DNA of 64,000 nucleotides from Craterostigma plantagineum (GCA_027422505.1 JAPQWV010000005.1:7259501-7323500); one strand, 5' to 3'; positions 10,806 through 22,444 are shown, counted from the first letter of the stretch. Translations and numbers: made by a program. The notes: generated by a model from the letters alone, not told the origin.

Positions 10806-11485
10806 TAAAAATGTTGGAGGGTGGGGATTCTCCGTGGGGGAAAAAACCCCGAAAATTCCCGCGGGGATGGGGATGGGGGAGATTTTCCCCCGTTTTAACG
10901 AGGATGGGGATGTGATTAACGAGAGAATTACGTAAATAGTGTTATTTTGAGAATTAAACTACAAAACTAGTTGAGTTTTTATGACTATTACAAAACTAAT
11001 CAACTTTTTAAATTCTAACTATCATTTTTAAATTCTAACTATCATTATTTTCATTTCTACCACAAAAATATGTAAAACTACAAAATTTCAGTAATAATAT
11101 CTTAAACTAACATAAAACTTGTTAACAGTTATATTTTACCGAACTCATCTTTAATTTTTTTATCCAAATATATTAATTAAAGAAATTAATAAAATGAAAA
11201 TAAACGTAATCTAACTTACACTCCCACGTGATTAAATAAAATAATAATTAATACTAATTTTTATCAAACTCATTTTTACCAAACTCATTTTTAGTTTTTT
11301 TATCCAAATATATTAATTAAAGAAATAAATAAAATGAAAATTAACGCAATCTAACTTACACTCCCACGTGATTAAATAAAATAATTATTATTATTAAAAC
11401 ATGCTTTTACTATTGTTTTATTAGTTACTTAAATCAACGAAAACTAAAAATCGAACAATCTCACAGTTACTTGAACAACGGGTGT

Positions 11486-11644
11486 TCTTTTACCGACTAA
11501 CAATTCTGATTCAGCGACTACGTTGTAGTCGGTATTGCCGACTAAAATTTCATTAGTCGGTAACTAGTTTTTGTAGTCGGTAGGTGGCGACTAAAAATTC
11601 GTAGTCGGTATTTGTAGTCGGTAGCTCGGCTTTTTTTTGTAGTG
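11486..11644 (-). mobile_element. CACTA transposon terminus with subterminal repeats
   Basis: Read on the minus strand the end is CACTACAAAAAAAAGCCGAG, a CACTA-type terminus. It is followed by at least seven copies of a TACCGACTA / TAGTCGGTA motif in both orientations, as in subterminal transposase-binding repeats. No second terminus or transposase is visible, so this is a fragment or one end of a very divergent element. Confidence 0.65.
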
Positions 11645-12110
11645 TGGTAAACCATATCGTCCCCTCAAGTCATGCTAGTCAAGTATATTATTATTATTAT
11701 TATTTAATAATTGCTCTATTTTTTTTAGGTTTGTAAGTATTTGAAAGTTCAGTTAATATGTTCCTGATTTTAAATTGAAATAATGGAGACAACGTATTCT
11801 TACCAGTTTGAATTTTTCTTACCAGTTTGAATTTTCATTAAAGGGATCATGATGGAAGCCTCTTTTTCATTTGGTACACAATCCTTACTTATGTAAAAGA
11901 CGAAAATTGGACGTAATCGAACATGATGATATTTAGATAAAATACATCGAAAGACTCACAAGAAGAAATAAAGCTAAAGAAGACTAGGTTACAAGAATGT
12001 TTCACCTTGAGTAGGTGCGATTTTCACACACAGGGCTGCGATATTGTACCATTGATCGGTTACTGTTCCATTGGTCGGATCTCTTCCTCTCTCGGCGACG
12101 ACGCCGTGCT

Positions 12111-13111
12111 ATGGCGAAGAAGAAGAGGACGGCGCGAATGGCTGATTCTTCGCCACCAGCTGAAGTGGTGAGAACACCTACCGGGGAGATTGACGATGCC
12201 CCAAACCCAAGAACCCCCCTGCCCTAAATCTGTCTGAAACAACTGATATTACTCAAATCATAGGCAATCTTATTAGTAATACGAAAAATCCAAAGGACGC
12301 TGCAATCCTAGCTCGGGCTGTAAAGGAAATGGAACAAACGAGCAACCAGGTATCTACGGAGAAGGTTGAACAAACAATCGAAAACCCCCAATCGGTGTGG
12401 GCTAATTTTGACATCTCTAAATTACGCAATGCTGGTACGAAGCTTGACTATGTCGAACCAGCAAAGGTGAAGGAAGGTGACCATGGAATTGGGCGTATAG
12501 TTATGGATGACATTGCTGATGAGATCAAATATTGGAACACAGCACTTCTCTGCTATGTACTGGGCTCCAACCCACCATTTGCCGTAATGAATGGCTTCCT
12601 GAACTGTGTCTGGAAAAAACACGGTTTGCAGAAGGTAATGCAAGTCCGTGCGGGATTGTTCCTTGCCAGATTTGAGACTGAGGCGATAAGAGATATGGTT
12701 CTCCAGTCTGAGGTGATTCAGTTTGATAAAAAACCGGTGATACTTGCTCCCTGGACAGATAGTACACAGTTCAAGAAGGGGGAAGTTGACAAAGTTCCTC
12801 TTTGGGTACAGTTCCCACATCTAGAACTCAAGTACTGGGGTGTGAAAGGGCTAAGCAAAATTGCTAGCCTTGTAGGTACTCCCATCATGGCAGATGAGGT
12901 TACAATGCGTAAAGATAGAATACAATATGCCCGGGTTCTAATTGAGGTAGACCTGAAACAGGAATTGAGGGATAAGGTTGCGTTCCTTAATGAGCACGAT
13001 CAACTCGTAGAACAAAACATCACCTACGAGTGGAAACCAGACAAATGTAGTATCTGTGGGAAGTTTGGCCACACTATGGATGTATGCAGGAAGGCAACAA
13101 GAAAGGAATGA
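12111..13111 (+). pseudogene. LINE ORF1 (DUF4283 plus zinc knuckle), frameshifted
   Basis: Begins MAKKKRTARMAD at 12111 and is interrupted by a stop at 12225-12227. The reading then continues in another frame from 12329 for 260 codons. That part has the DUF4283 region (NPPFAVMNGFLNCVWKKHG, then LFLARFETEA) and a CX2CX4HX4C knuckle CSICGKFGHTMDVC near its C-terminus. It is the RNA-binding protein of a plant L1 element. The frame break makes it inactive as it stands. Confidence 0.85.
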
Positions 13112-13379
13112 CAGCCTCTACCCCGAGATGCTCTAATAGCTCAAGGACAGAAGAATGACACCATCGCAGCAAAGGATCCTGAAGCAGAGGAAGGGTGGAT
13201 TACTCAAGGCAGGAGGAAATTGAGGGAGTCTGGGCCTCCCACCCCTTCTGATATCTTACAATGCAAGGACACTGGGCAAACTAGTGGTGCGTGTGGCAAA
13301 ATACAGTTAGAACAGCCTAAACCCCAAAGGACAACCTGGAGCAGACCTGGCTCAACAAGGGAGCTTGCTCCTTCCCCCA

Positions 13380-14154
13380 TGGATAAGGCCGTTTTATGGA
13401 ATGTGCGGGGTACATGGAACGTGGCGAGCATAGGTAAACAGATATGGGACATATCAAGGAAAAAAGATAACTTATGGATCAAATGGCTACATTGTTACTA
13501 CTTAAAAGAGACTAGCATATGGGAGTACCAGAAAACAGGGGTCAGTAGCTGGCAGTGGAATCAGCTTCTCAAGGTTCGAAACATGTTCAGGGAGGGATAT
13601 GTGCATGGGGCATGGCAGCATACAAAGAATGGCTGTTACACAGCCACCTCTGGTTACCTATGGTTGAAAGGACCTCGGGAAAGGATGGTCACAGCTGCAG
13701 CAATCTGGAACCGATGGAATGTGCCTAAACATGCATTCATCCTATGGCTCATTATGCATAAAAGTTGCTAACACGGGACAGATTAACTAACTGGGGGCTC
13801 ACTGTCACTGACACGAGTTGTGTGTTATGTGGGCAGGCTGAGGAATGTATTGATCATCTACTGTTTGATTGTGTCTATAGCAGGGTCATTATGACAGAGG
13901 CTAACAGATGGTTGCAAACTGACATTCCTATGCAATTTGGGAGCTGGGGCCATAAGCTAGTTAGAATGGCAAAGCAGAAGAATATGATATCAAAGGTGCA
14001 AGTAGCAGGTGTGGCTGCCATTGCATATCTATTATGGAAGGAGCGAAACGAGAGAATCCATGGATCGAATGCCAAGTCTGCGGTGGAGTTATTTTTGGTT
14101 TTCAAGAAATGCTTCAAGACTCAAGTGTATGGGATGCGATTTGCAAAGCCGTAG
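13380..14154 (+). pseudogene. LINE ORF2 remnant: first residues joined to the zf-RVT domain
   Basis: ATGGATAAGGCCGTTTTATG encodes the start of the endonuclease (MDKAVLWNVRG). It is directly followed, in frame, by sequence that in the sister LINE lies after the reverse transcriptase (GKQIWDISRKKDNLWIKWL). About 2.6 kb is missing relative to 44624-59187. The zf-RVT region continues (WNRWNVPKHAFILWLIMHK), with a frame change near 13770, to CVLCGQAEECIDHLLFDC. Confidence 0.8.
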
Positions 14155-15077
14155 CGTGGAGGACTGGAATTCTTGAACCAGTTATATTGCAATTAATGTT
14201 GTAGCATGTAATGCTTAGCTTGGATTGGTTGGGTTGTATCTGATGTTGAAACGTTGGATCGTGTGGTAATGACAAGCTTCTTACCAAAAAAAAAAAGACT
14301 CACAAGAAACGTTCAAGGGTAATGTTGATAGTTGTCAAATCTTTCCGCGAAAATTAATCTTTATTAGATTACGATTATTTGAATATTTTGAGGATTATAT
14401 TTTTTTATTTTTAATTTATTTGAAAGTGGTATCTTTTATTTGATAGTTTAGTTGAAATTGGTATCTTTTATTCACGTCGAAATTTATTCTATACGGGTTA
14501 AATTTTTTGTCGTTAAAAAATGAATTGTGGTGAATTATATAATTATTAGTAATTTTGTTACTAACTTAAACTAATAACTGTGAAAATATTGTAATTTTGA
14601 AAAGTTTTGTGGTGAAAAATGAAAAAGAATAATAGTTAAAATTAAAAAGTTTATTAGTTTTGTAATAGTTTTAAAAACTCAACTAGTTTTGTAATTAGAT
14701 TATCAAAATAACACTATTTACGTAATTCTCTCGGGGGATTAACCCCCGTCCATTGCCAAGCCTCGATCCAATCCCATAACCCACACAAAATATGATTGCT
14801 CGCTCACACCTTTTTAATCTTTTCTACTCATTTTCCTCACTTGGTCAAAGGATTCTGTCCTGACCCAGATCTGAAATTATATATGTACATAATTAAGATT
14901 ATCTATAATATATATACGAGTGAAATAAATCATAGTTTGCCTTCCTCTTTTCAATATCATACATTTTCCGAGCAAAACAGAGGAATTAGTATGAGTAAAA
15001 ACTAAACAGTTAACTTCGATTCACGAGCCAAAAGACAACTACCATTCCTTCCCCACCCAAAGCTTAAGCAAACAACA

Positions 15078-16711
15078 ATGCAAGATCCAAACGACTCCGG
15101 CCGCCGTAAAACGCCGGCGACGCCTCCTCTCCGGCCGTATAACCACCGGCGAGCCCACTCCGAAGTTCACTTCCGCCTCCCCCGACGACCTCGATCTCGG
15201 CGGATCCTCCGACCCATTCGACAGAAACTGCGCCTTCGCCGACGAGATTGGATCTGAGGACGACTTCTTCTCAACCTACATGGACATGGATAAGCTCGAC
15301 GGCGACGGATCTCACAATGTGGCGGCGCTCGACAACGACGTCGTGTCCGAATTGGAAGACGGTAAGGGCGGCGGCGGTAGGCTGAGTAGGCACAGGCACA
15401 CCAGCTCCGTCGACGGCTCTGGGTTTTTGTTCGGCGGTAATAATAACAGTTGCGGCAACGGCGAATCTACTAGCAACGGTAATAATGCCGCCGGCGCTGC
15501 TTCGATCGAGCCGAAGAAAGCTATGCCGCCCGACAAATTGGCTGAGCTGTGGGCTATTGATCCCAAACGAGCTAAAAGGTGAGCGCCCTTCTCTTTCACG
15601 TCCCTTCGTTTTTTTTTTCCTGCATCTCTAACATCATGGTATGTTTGGATCTAGTGAGTTTACTGGCAAAAAAACATGGATCTTGAGACTTTTGGGGTTA
15701 ATTGTCACGTTAGTCAACCATTTATGACTTTCAATTCCAGGGTAGAAGAGTACCTATCTTTTGGAGGTCAAAACATTAGATTCTAATGTTCATGTTAGTC
15801 AACCATACATGACTATCAATTTATAGGCCAGAAGAGTATCTTTTGGGATCAAATCAAAACATTAGATTCTTGGCACTGATGTAGAAATATCCCACGTTGA
15901 ATCTTAATTTATGGTAACCTGGGAAGATTTGGACAGTGAGTATGCATCCTAACTATCGATTTTCAGCGTGGTTAAATCTCGGTCCATTTTTTCTTTTTAA
16001 GGATTCTCGCGAACCGCCAATCTGCGGCTCGATCGAAGGAGAGGAAGGCTCGATACATATCTGAGCTCGAGAGAAAAGTGCAGAGCCTTCAGACCGAAGC
16101 AACGACACTGTCTGCGCAGCTCACATTGTTTCAGGCATCTATCTCCTCCATCTTACATTACTTGGTTTATTTCGCATTATCTGATAACATTTCTTGATTA
16201 TTCAGAGGGATACGACTGGTATGAGCAATGAGAACACAGAGCTTAAGCTTCGATTACAAGCCATGGAGCAGCAAGCTCAGTTAAGAGACGGTAAGAATCA
16301 GACACAAAAACAAAGGGGAAAAAAACTCCAACTCTTTGCTTAGTGAATGTTGTCCTAATTTGATTTGCAGCTCTTAACGAAGCTTTGAAGCAAGAAGTGG
16401 ATAGGCTGAGGATAGCCACTGGGGAAATCTCAGCTCCTTCGGACACATTCGACATGGCTATGCAACAGCTTCAGTTCAACAATGGGGGCGGACAAGCGGG
16501 TCCCACTTTCTTCCAACATCAGATTCATCATCATCCCCTCCAAGGCGACCATCGTCTCATGATTCATGACATGCGTAGTAATAACGTCTCCGAGCAAGAT
16601 CCTCTCGGGCGATTTCAAGGCCTCGATATAAGCAACAATGGGAACGGTGGTGCTAATGTGAAATCTGAAGGGCCTTCTGTTTCTGCGAGCGAAAGCAGCA
16701 CCACTTTCTGA
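15078..16711 (+). CDS. bZIP transcription factor, VIP1/RF2-type (group I), with an exon-1 frameshift
   Basis: Exons 15078-15578, 16002-16134, 16206-16290 and 16371-16711 would give about 352 aa if one base is ignored. The start reads [13 protein letters not shown] and then [13 protein letters not shown], a group-I signature. Here a run of five Cs (15179-15183) shifts the frame, because the expected continuation ([13 protein letters not shown]) lies in the next frame. A Met at 15280 (MDMDKLDG) opens the downstream frame. Basic region: [20 protein letters not shown]. The leucine zipper follows ([13 protein letters not shown] to [14 protein letters not shown]). The C-terminus is rich in Gln, Asn and Ser. 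Intron 2 has a GC donor (CAG/GCATCT). Family members act in the nucleus and bind ACTGCT/G-box-like DNA. The frameshift may be an assembly error, or the copy may be broken. Confidence 0.85.
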
Positions 16712-16990
16712 TATTCGTCGGCGTTTTTTTTTTTGTCTGTGTTAGTTTTGTTCGTGGACTTCCTTATTTTTAACTTGTGGAGCTTCTTCTGGTTTTGTCA
16801 CTTATATATTTAATTTTTCTTTTTTTTTTTGCTTTGTTGATTTGATTTTTTTTTTTTTTTTTGTTTCTTTTTGCTTAGTGATTCTTGGATAGGTGTTGGG
16901 TTTATTCGCTAGGGATTTGTTGTTGTTTCTTGTGATTTTTAATGTGTATCGTTAAATGTTTTAATATCGTTCAAATGAATGCTTAGTTTA
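16712..16990 (+). other. 3' region of the bZIP gene
   Basis: T-rich 3' UTR with several T runs. Transcription of the bZIP gene probably ends here, before the foldback element that starts at 16991. Confidence 0.4.
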
Positions 16991-17515
16991 GGGGCGAACG
17001 ACAGTTTTAGTCCCCGATGTTTGGGGTATGGGCGTTTCTGGGCCCCCATGTTCCGAAGTGACACTTTTAGTCCCTAATTTTACCGATTTTGGACGGTTTT
17101 GGTCCCTCGATTAATTTAATCGCTAATTTAGATGAAATTTAACACGTGAGAGCCTATGATCTCCTTTTACTCAACCTCATAGTAAATCTTCTTCGGCTTA
17201 AACGCACATGAGCATCATTACGTATCACATTTAACTCATTTTCAAGGTTGTCGTTCCTTTCCTAAATGTGATGTATAATGATGCTCACGTGCGTTTAAGT
17301 CGAAGAAGAAGATGTGTTATGAGATTTTACGTCGAGTAAAATGAGATCATGGGCTCTCACGTGTTAAATTTTCGTCTAAACTAGCGATTAAATCAATCGA
17401 GGGACCAAAACCGTCCAAAATCAATAACATTGGGGACTAAAAGTATCACCTCGAAACACAGGGGACCAGAAACGCCCATGCCCCAAACATCGGGGACTAA
17501 AACTGTCGTTCTCCA
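16991..17515. mobile_element. Foldback element, family GGGCGAACGAC (copy 1)
   Basis: Almost the whole 525 bp is one inverted repeat. GGGCGAACGACAGTTTTAGT at the left pairs with ACTAAAACTGTCGTTCTCC at the right, and the arms also carry TTGGTCCCTCGATTAATTTA / inverted TTAAATCAATCGAGGGACCA. A 9-bp target duplication CTTAGTTTA (16982-16990 and 17516-17524) indicates Mutator-type insertion. No coding. The second copy is at 28530-29060. Confidence 0.9.
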
Positions 17516-17715
17516 CTTAGTTTATAAGCTTGGCTGAATGGAGCTAATCGTATTTTAATTTTATATATTATATTTTCAACACGAACATTCACGTCTACGC
17601 TCATTCTTTTTTTTTTTTTTATCTAAGCGTTAAACTTGATTTTTCATTTAGATGTAACCAAAACCTCTTGGTTACGAATTTTACATATTTTATTTTCAAG
17701 ACGTCACCCATAACG

Positions 17716-18254
17716 TCTAGGCTTGTCAATGGGGCGGGGATTCCCCGTCCCCGCGAGGATCCGCCCCGAACGGGGCTAGGAATCCCCGAATTTTAATCCC
17801 CGCGAGGCGGGGATGGGGAAAATTTTGTCCCCGTAGGCGGGGACGGGGCGGGGATGGGGACCATAGTCCCCGCCCCGTCCCCACCATTAATATTATTTAA
17901 AAAATATATTTTATATCTTAAATTAATATCTAAATAATATTTTTTATACATAGTTTATATTATTATAGTTTAAAATAATATTTTTTAACTCATTTTTTAT
18001 TATTATAATATAAATATTATCTAAAATATAATATAAATAATATTCTAATTTATATTATAATGAAAATATAATTTTTTAAAAAAAAAAAAAACGCGGGGAC
18101 GGGGATTCCCCGCGGGGCGGGGACCCGACGGGGACGGGGATGGGGATGAATTTTTCCCCGTTAAGTTCGCGGGGACGGGGATGGGGATTCCCCGTCGACG
18201 CGGGGACGGGGATGGGGACCTAATCCCCGGCCCCGCCCCGCCCCGTTGACATCC
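17716..18254. mobile_element. MITE with G-rich ends, relative of the 9633 element
   Basis: Starts TAGGCTTGTCAATGGGGCGG and ends CCCCGCCCCGTTGACATCCC, with GGGGATGGGGA-type tracts on both sides of an AT-rich centre (about 17885-18090). The left end closely matches the element at 9633. I cannot fix a target duplication. Confidence 0.6.
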
Positions 18255-18686
18255 CATCCCAGCTAATTTCTTCCATTTTTCACATTAGACGTACCCATGA
18301 ACTATTCACCAGAACTATACCCACAATAGTCAATAAATGACCATTCCACTTATAAAATTAAATTCAAAGAGAACATACCATATTTTCAACTCATTATTCT
18401 ATATCCAACAACTGCATAGGCTCAAATCAATTAAAGAAATAAAAAAAACATTATACAGTAAGTAGCATTGTAACTAACAGCTTACATCTACTTCTCTCTG
18501 TACTCTGTAGTTTTCATGTTTCTCCGTCATAATTGTACACATGACATTTGATCACAGCATAGATCTTTAAGAAAAAACACTCTTCAATGGCTCAGTTGTC
18601 TCCTCAAAAAGTGACACAAACACACAATGCCCGAACCTTAGTTCCCCGATAGAAAACACGATATTGTTTCCAACGATTATACTGCG
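18255..18686. other. 3' flank of the Trm1-like gene
   Basis: AT-rich sequence including the 3' UTR of the minus-strand gene that ends at 18687. No other feature recognised. Confidence 0.4.
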
Positions 18687-20543
18687 TTAAGCAGCAATAG
18701 GAGAAGAAGTACGCCGTTGAATTTCTCTTACAAGACGAACGCATTCGACCATCGAACAGTTCGTCTTTATTGCGTTCGACGCAACATGGGATCTCGATAC
18801 AGAATACCCTTCCTAGAAATCCATAATCATGTTTTATTACGTTACACAAAATAAGCCATCAAATCCAAAGCATACAAAGAAATGCTCCACGAAAAAAAAT
18901 AAATACCTGACGAAGGGCCATCAATACAGAATCTATACGAGGAGAATTAACCTTCGCCCTGCTAGCAATCTATACAGATATCAAACAAAACAGCACAATA
19001 TATATTGGCTCTCCCAAGATCGTAATTAAAATAAAAGACTAAAAGGTAACCTCATCCATCTTATGGTACCCAAATGGAAGCAATGGGTCACTTTCATCTA
19101 TCATTAATTTCATCACCGTTTCTAATTGCTTCCCTTCTTCGCCACTCGTCCAATCCCATTCTCGGGCTAAATCCAGCATTTCGGTCAGAAACGTTGAACT
19201 GTGAAGCGGGCCCGTCCAAACGGGCCCCGACACAACGAGCGAGCCCGAGACCTGAAACAGAAGGTAGGCAAAAAGTCGATAGTAGGGACAATAATTATGT
19301 GGGATAAAAAAAAGAAAGAGTGTGAAGCTTACATCATTGCAAGAACACTTCATCTCGCCGAGGTGATGCCATGAGAATGCCTGAGAATTCCCACATTTGA
19401 TGCAATAGCTGGCGAACTTATAATGTCTGAGAATTTGCCCCCACATTTTCAGTCAAGGAGATCGTAAGCGTTTTCCCATCGTACTAAACAGAAAAGAAGG
19501 GCTGATAAAAAAGGTGCCGGGAAATTACCAAACCTCTCGACTGAAGACTTTCCACGCCTAACTTTGAGCATGACTCGAAAAACAGGGCCATGGTAAGAGT
19601 AGTAGGAGAATAATGGCACGACGTGATAGCCCAACACCATAGCTTCCCTTAATGCCCCGCCGATGAGCATTCTCAGCCCAATTTCGTTCGAATATGGCAT
19701 ATGTCGAATGTAAGAACCATAAGCAGCCAAAGTTCTACAGCATCAAGAAAAGGGCAGCAGTCCCTTCAATTAGAGCCATACATCTTCAAGAAAATCAATC
19801 GAACAACACAACAGGAATCTAGACAATAATATGGAAACTACCCGTAAAATGCACGAATAGAGTCGTATAGAAAAGGAAAAAATTCCTTGCACTTTAGTCA
19901 TACATCTTCACGAAATCTATCTAACAACTGCCCATAAATGCATGTATAGAATAGAAGTCTATGTGGATTATACTCACTGCTGAGGGCGGTGGCCGCCCGA
20001 GGAGAACCCATCGGTTGACGTCACGTAGAGAAGTCCGTCCAACTTCACGGCGGTCATGGCGGCCCTAAGGTAACTGCTCTCACTCCCAAATGAATCGACG
20101 TCGATTAGGTCGTAGAATTCCCTCTTCAAGCAACAATCCATGAGAACCCTATTTGCTTCGCAGCACCTAACTTCCCATTTCTCGTCCCCCGACGCTTTCC
20201 CCCTCTCTAAATTCCGAGCGATGACGTCGGCGTAGTCGGGGTTGGCGTCGTTGGCGAGGACGAAGTCGGCTTGGGATTGGGTCAGGTACCGCAGCGACCG
20301 TACTCCGCAGCCACACATTGCGTCGAGCACCTTCAGTGCGGTGTTTTTCTTCTTGTAGACGGCGGCGGAGAGGACGCCGAGGTCGCGGCCGGTGGAGCTC
20401 TCTCGGCGGAAGAAGGTGTCGCCGATTTCGAATGCGACGCCGCGTTCTGTTTCGCGGTGGGTTTCGGGTTTACTGCAGCATCGGAATCTTTTTTTCGGGT
20501 CTGAGAAGGTGCAACTCGGCGGTTTGAGGGCGAGGCAATTCAT
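18687..20543 (-). CDS. Trm1-family tRNA (guanine-26-N2)-dimethyltransferase-like protein
   Basis: Six exons on the minus strand (19978-20543, 19534-19734, 19333-19426, 19051-19251, 18907-18969, 18687-18812) join in frame to 416 aa. Family role: S-adenosylmethionine-dependent dimethylation of G26 in tRNA. Residues 35-64 carry GVAFEIGDTFFRRESSTGRD. Motif I is VLDAMCGCGVRSLRYL (72-87), ANDANPD is at 97-103 and the catalytic-type DLIDVDSFGSES at 145-156. AAYGSYIRHMPYSNEIGLRM follows. The zinc-binding segment has C264, C267, C283 and C285 (YCIKCGNSQAFSW then KCSCND). VSGPVWTGPLHS and ASRAKVNSP complete the family pattern. The first about 33 residues are basic and Ser/Cys-rich and could be an organellar transit peptide. 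All introns are GT-AG. It converges with the bZIP gene. Plant genomes have several Trm1 paralogues, so substrate and location are inferred. Confidence 0.88.
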
Positions 20544-21017
20544 CCCGGCCGGCGCTCGTCTTTCGGCGGTTCAGTTTTTCCCAAGGATGACGATGACGAT
20601 TATCTGTCCTTGTTTAAGGAGTTCAACTGTTAACAAGCCGCAAACGCTGCCGACGATTTATGGTCTCTATAACTACATAATTTTTGCATCCTGAAGATAT
20701 AGCAATTTGAGGACATACAATTTATAGATAATAATGAGTTTCAGCATTATAGCAACTTTAGGGAAATATATAGAAAATTAAAGCAATCGAAAGACAATAA
20801 GTTACAAATGTCGACGTTTCCCCGATTATATCAAATTTTGAAACTTCCAACCTCAATATGCAACCTTTAACATAAGAGTCATCAAATTTCTTCAATTTGA
20901 AACGGAGTATCCTAAAACTGCAAACTGTAATTTAGGTTCAATATGACGCTCACTCATGACTCACCCGATACAAAATCAATTAAAAGTATACTGTATGTAT
21001 ATATATCTTGACTAATG
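20544..21017. other. Promoter side of the Trm1-like gene
   Basis: Upstream of the start codon at 20543 on the minus strand. The proximal 120 bp is moderately GC-rich and probably 5' UTR. The rest is AT-rich. No clear TATA box. Confidence 0.35.
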
Positions 21018-21176
21018 TTAGGGTGCTCACCTTGCTTGAGCACCTTCGTGAGCACCTACTACATCAACGTGCCAAATCAGCATATAATGGGATTTTTTAT
21101 AGATCTATAACATGCACAAAAAAATGCCACACAATAGGTGCCCACGGATGGTGCTCACGCAAGGTGAGCACCATAA
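21018..21176. mobile_element. Short MITE, family C (copy 2)
   Basis: Ends TTAGGGTGCTCACCTTGCTT and GCAAGGTGAGCACCATAA are inverted repeats around a 160-bp core. The GGTGCTCACC end and the CACATAAGGTG-like subterminal motifs match the copies at 6498-6803 and 27991-28330. Confidence 0.7.
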
Positions 21177-21729
21177 CAATTTATCTATACTCTCTTATAT
21201 AAAGAGCATATGAGGTGAGGTCTAAAAACTGTTAGTTGACATGTCAAGTGCTTTTACCATTTTACCCTTAATATTTTACCTTTTTAAGATCATTTCCAAC
21301 CATACTGCAAAATCCAAAAAAATATCATAAAATCACTTCAACCGAATCCAAAATCAATCCCAAATGAGTTTTGTACTTTCTCTCTCCTCCACTAAGCGCA
21401 TAGATGCGATTGAACGCATAATATGCGTTCTGTATTTAGTAATTCCATTTAATGTCCTTTTATTTGTTTAAATAATAAAAGTATCCTTAAAAAAATAAAA
21501 TAAATTAAATATATAAAAAACAGTAATTAGAAAGTTTTTTTTGAATTATAAAATTTACCAACAATATTTTTTTTATTTATTTAGTTTAATATCTTATTAA
21601 AATATTTTTTTTTGAAGTTATAAAATACGTGGGCAATATTGAAAAATTGTAAAAGTTGGTCTGGAAGTATTTAAAAAATAGTCATTTGAGTTTGAAAATG
21701 AGTATCGGTTGGAGAATAATTATTCATTT

Positions 21730-22190
21730 TGTTGGCGTGGCAGCGGATCCGGTCGAATAATACTGCGGCTAATATTTGATCAATTAAAGATAAAATGTGG
21801 ACACCGAGATTTAACGTGGAAAACCCCCAAACAAATCGGTAAAAACCACGGGCAAGGAAGAAGCATCCACTATAGGGAAAATATAGGAATTACAACCTCT
21901 CGTACTACAAAGGAGAAAACCCTCAATATCTCTTTATAGTCGGAGAAAATACCCGACAAACTCTCTATTATTTTTTCCTCTATTTTCTCTCCTCTCTCTG
22001 TCTGTTTGGATTTCTTCTGTGGGATGCGATATTGCACTGAGGTTCTTAGCCTATTTATAGGCAAGCTAATGCATGTGAACACCTACGTAAACAAACCATG
22101 TGAACCCACCTTTTGACTAATAAAAACGTGTGCCTCTTTTATTTTGTTTCTTGACTTTTCAAAGGCCACGTGCCTTTTATTATGTCAACA
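21730..22190 (-). repeat. 3' LTR of the deleted Copia element
   Basis: 461 bp, begins TG and ends CA, with a counterpart at 23869-24334. Confidence 0.93.
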
Positions 22191-22444
22191 ATCTCCCATT
22201 TGAAGATTTGATTGAGGATCAATCGGATTTTCACACCATTCTTTCTCCCTTGCCTTTCATGTTGCTTACGTCTCCGCTAGGCCAGTTGAGGAACGACACC
22301 AAATGAACTTGTTAGTGTTAATTGCCCTCTAACAGTAAAGTCTGCTCCTCCATAATGCAACATCTAAGGTTCCTCAGATATATCGTAGGATCCTCTTCAC
22401 CGCGCTCCAATGCTCTTTACTCGGATTCTCCATGTACCGACTTA

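Larger units (their letters stand above)
11951..14308 (+). mobile_element. L1-type LINE, internally deleted, with target duplications
   Basis: The element (11965-14294) ends in a poly(A) tract and is bracketed by a 14-bp target duplication AAGACTCACAAGAA (11951-11964 and 14295-14308), the hallmark of target-primed reverse transcription. It keeps the 5' leader, ORF1 and the 3' part of ORF2, but lacks the endonuclease and reverse transcriptase regions. It is a sister of the longer LINE at 44624-59187. Confidence 0.9.
9633..14763. mobile_element. Mutator-like element with G-rich ends, heavily nested
   Basis: The left end AGGCTTGGCAATGGGGCGGG is matched by the inverted right end CCATTGCCAAGCCT (14750-14763). 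A 9-bp target duplication CGATCCAAT flanks the element (9623-9631 and 14764-14772), as expected for Mutator-type insertion. Internal arms at about 10900-11100 are inverted against about 14590-14740 (both contain CAAAACTAGTTGAGTTTTTA or its complement). The space between is filled by a Harbinger-like element, a CACTA end and an L1 LINE. No transposase is seen. A relative lies at 17716-18254. Confidence 0.75.
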
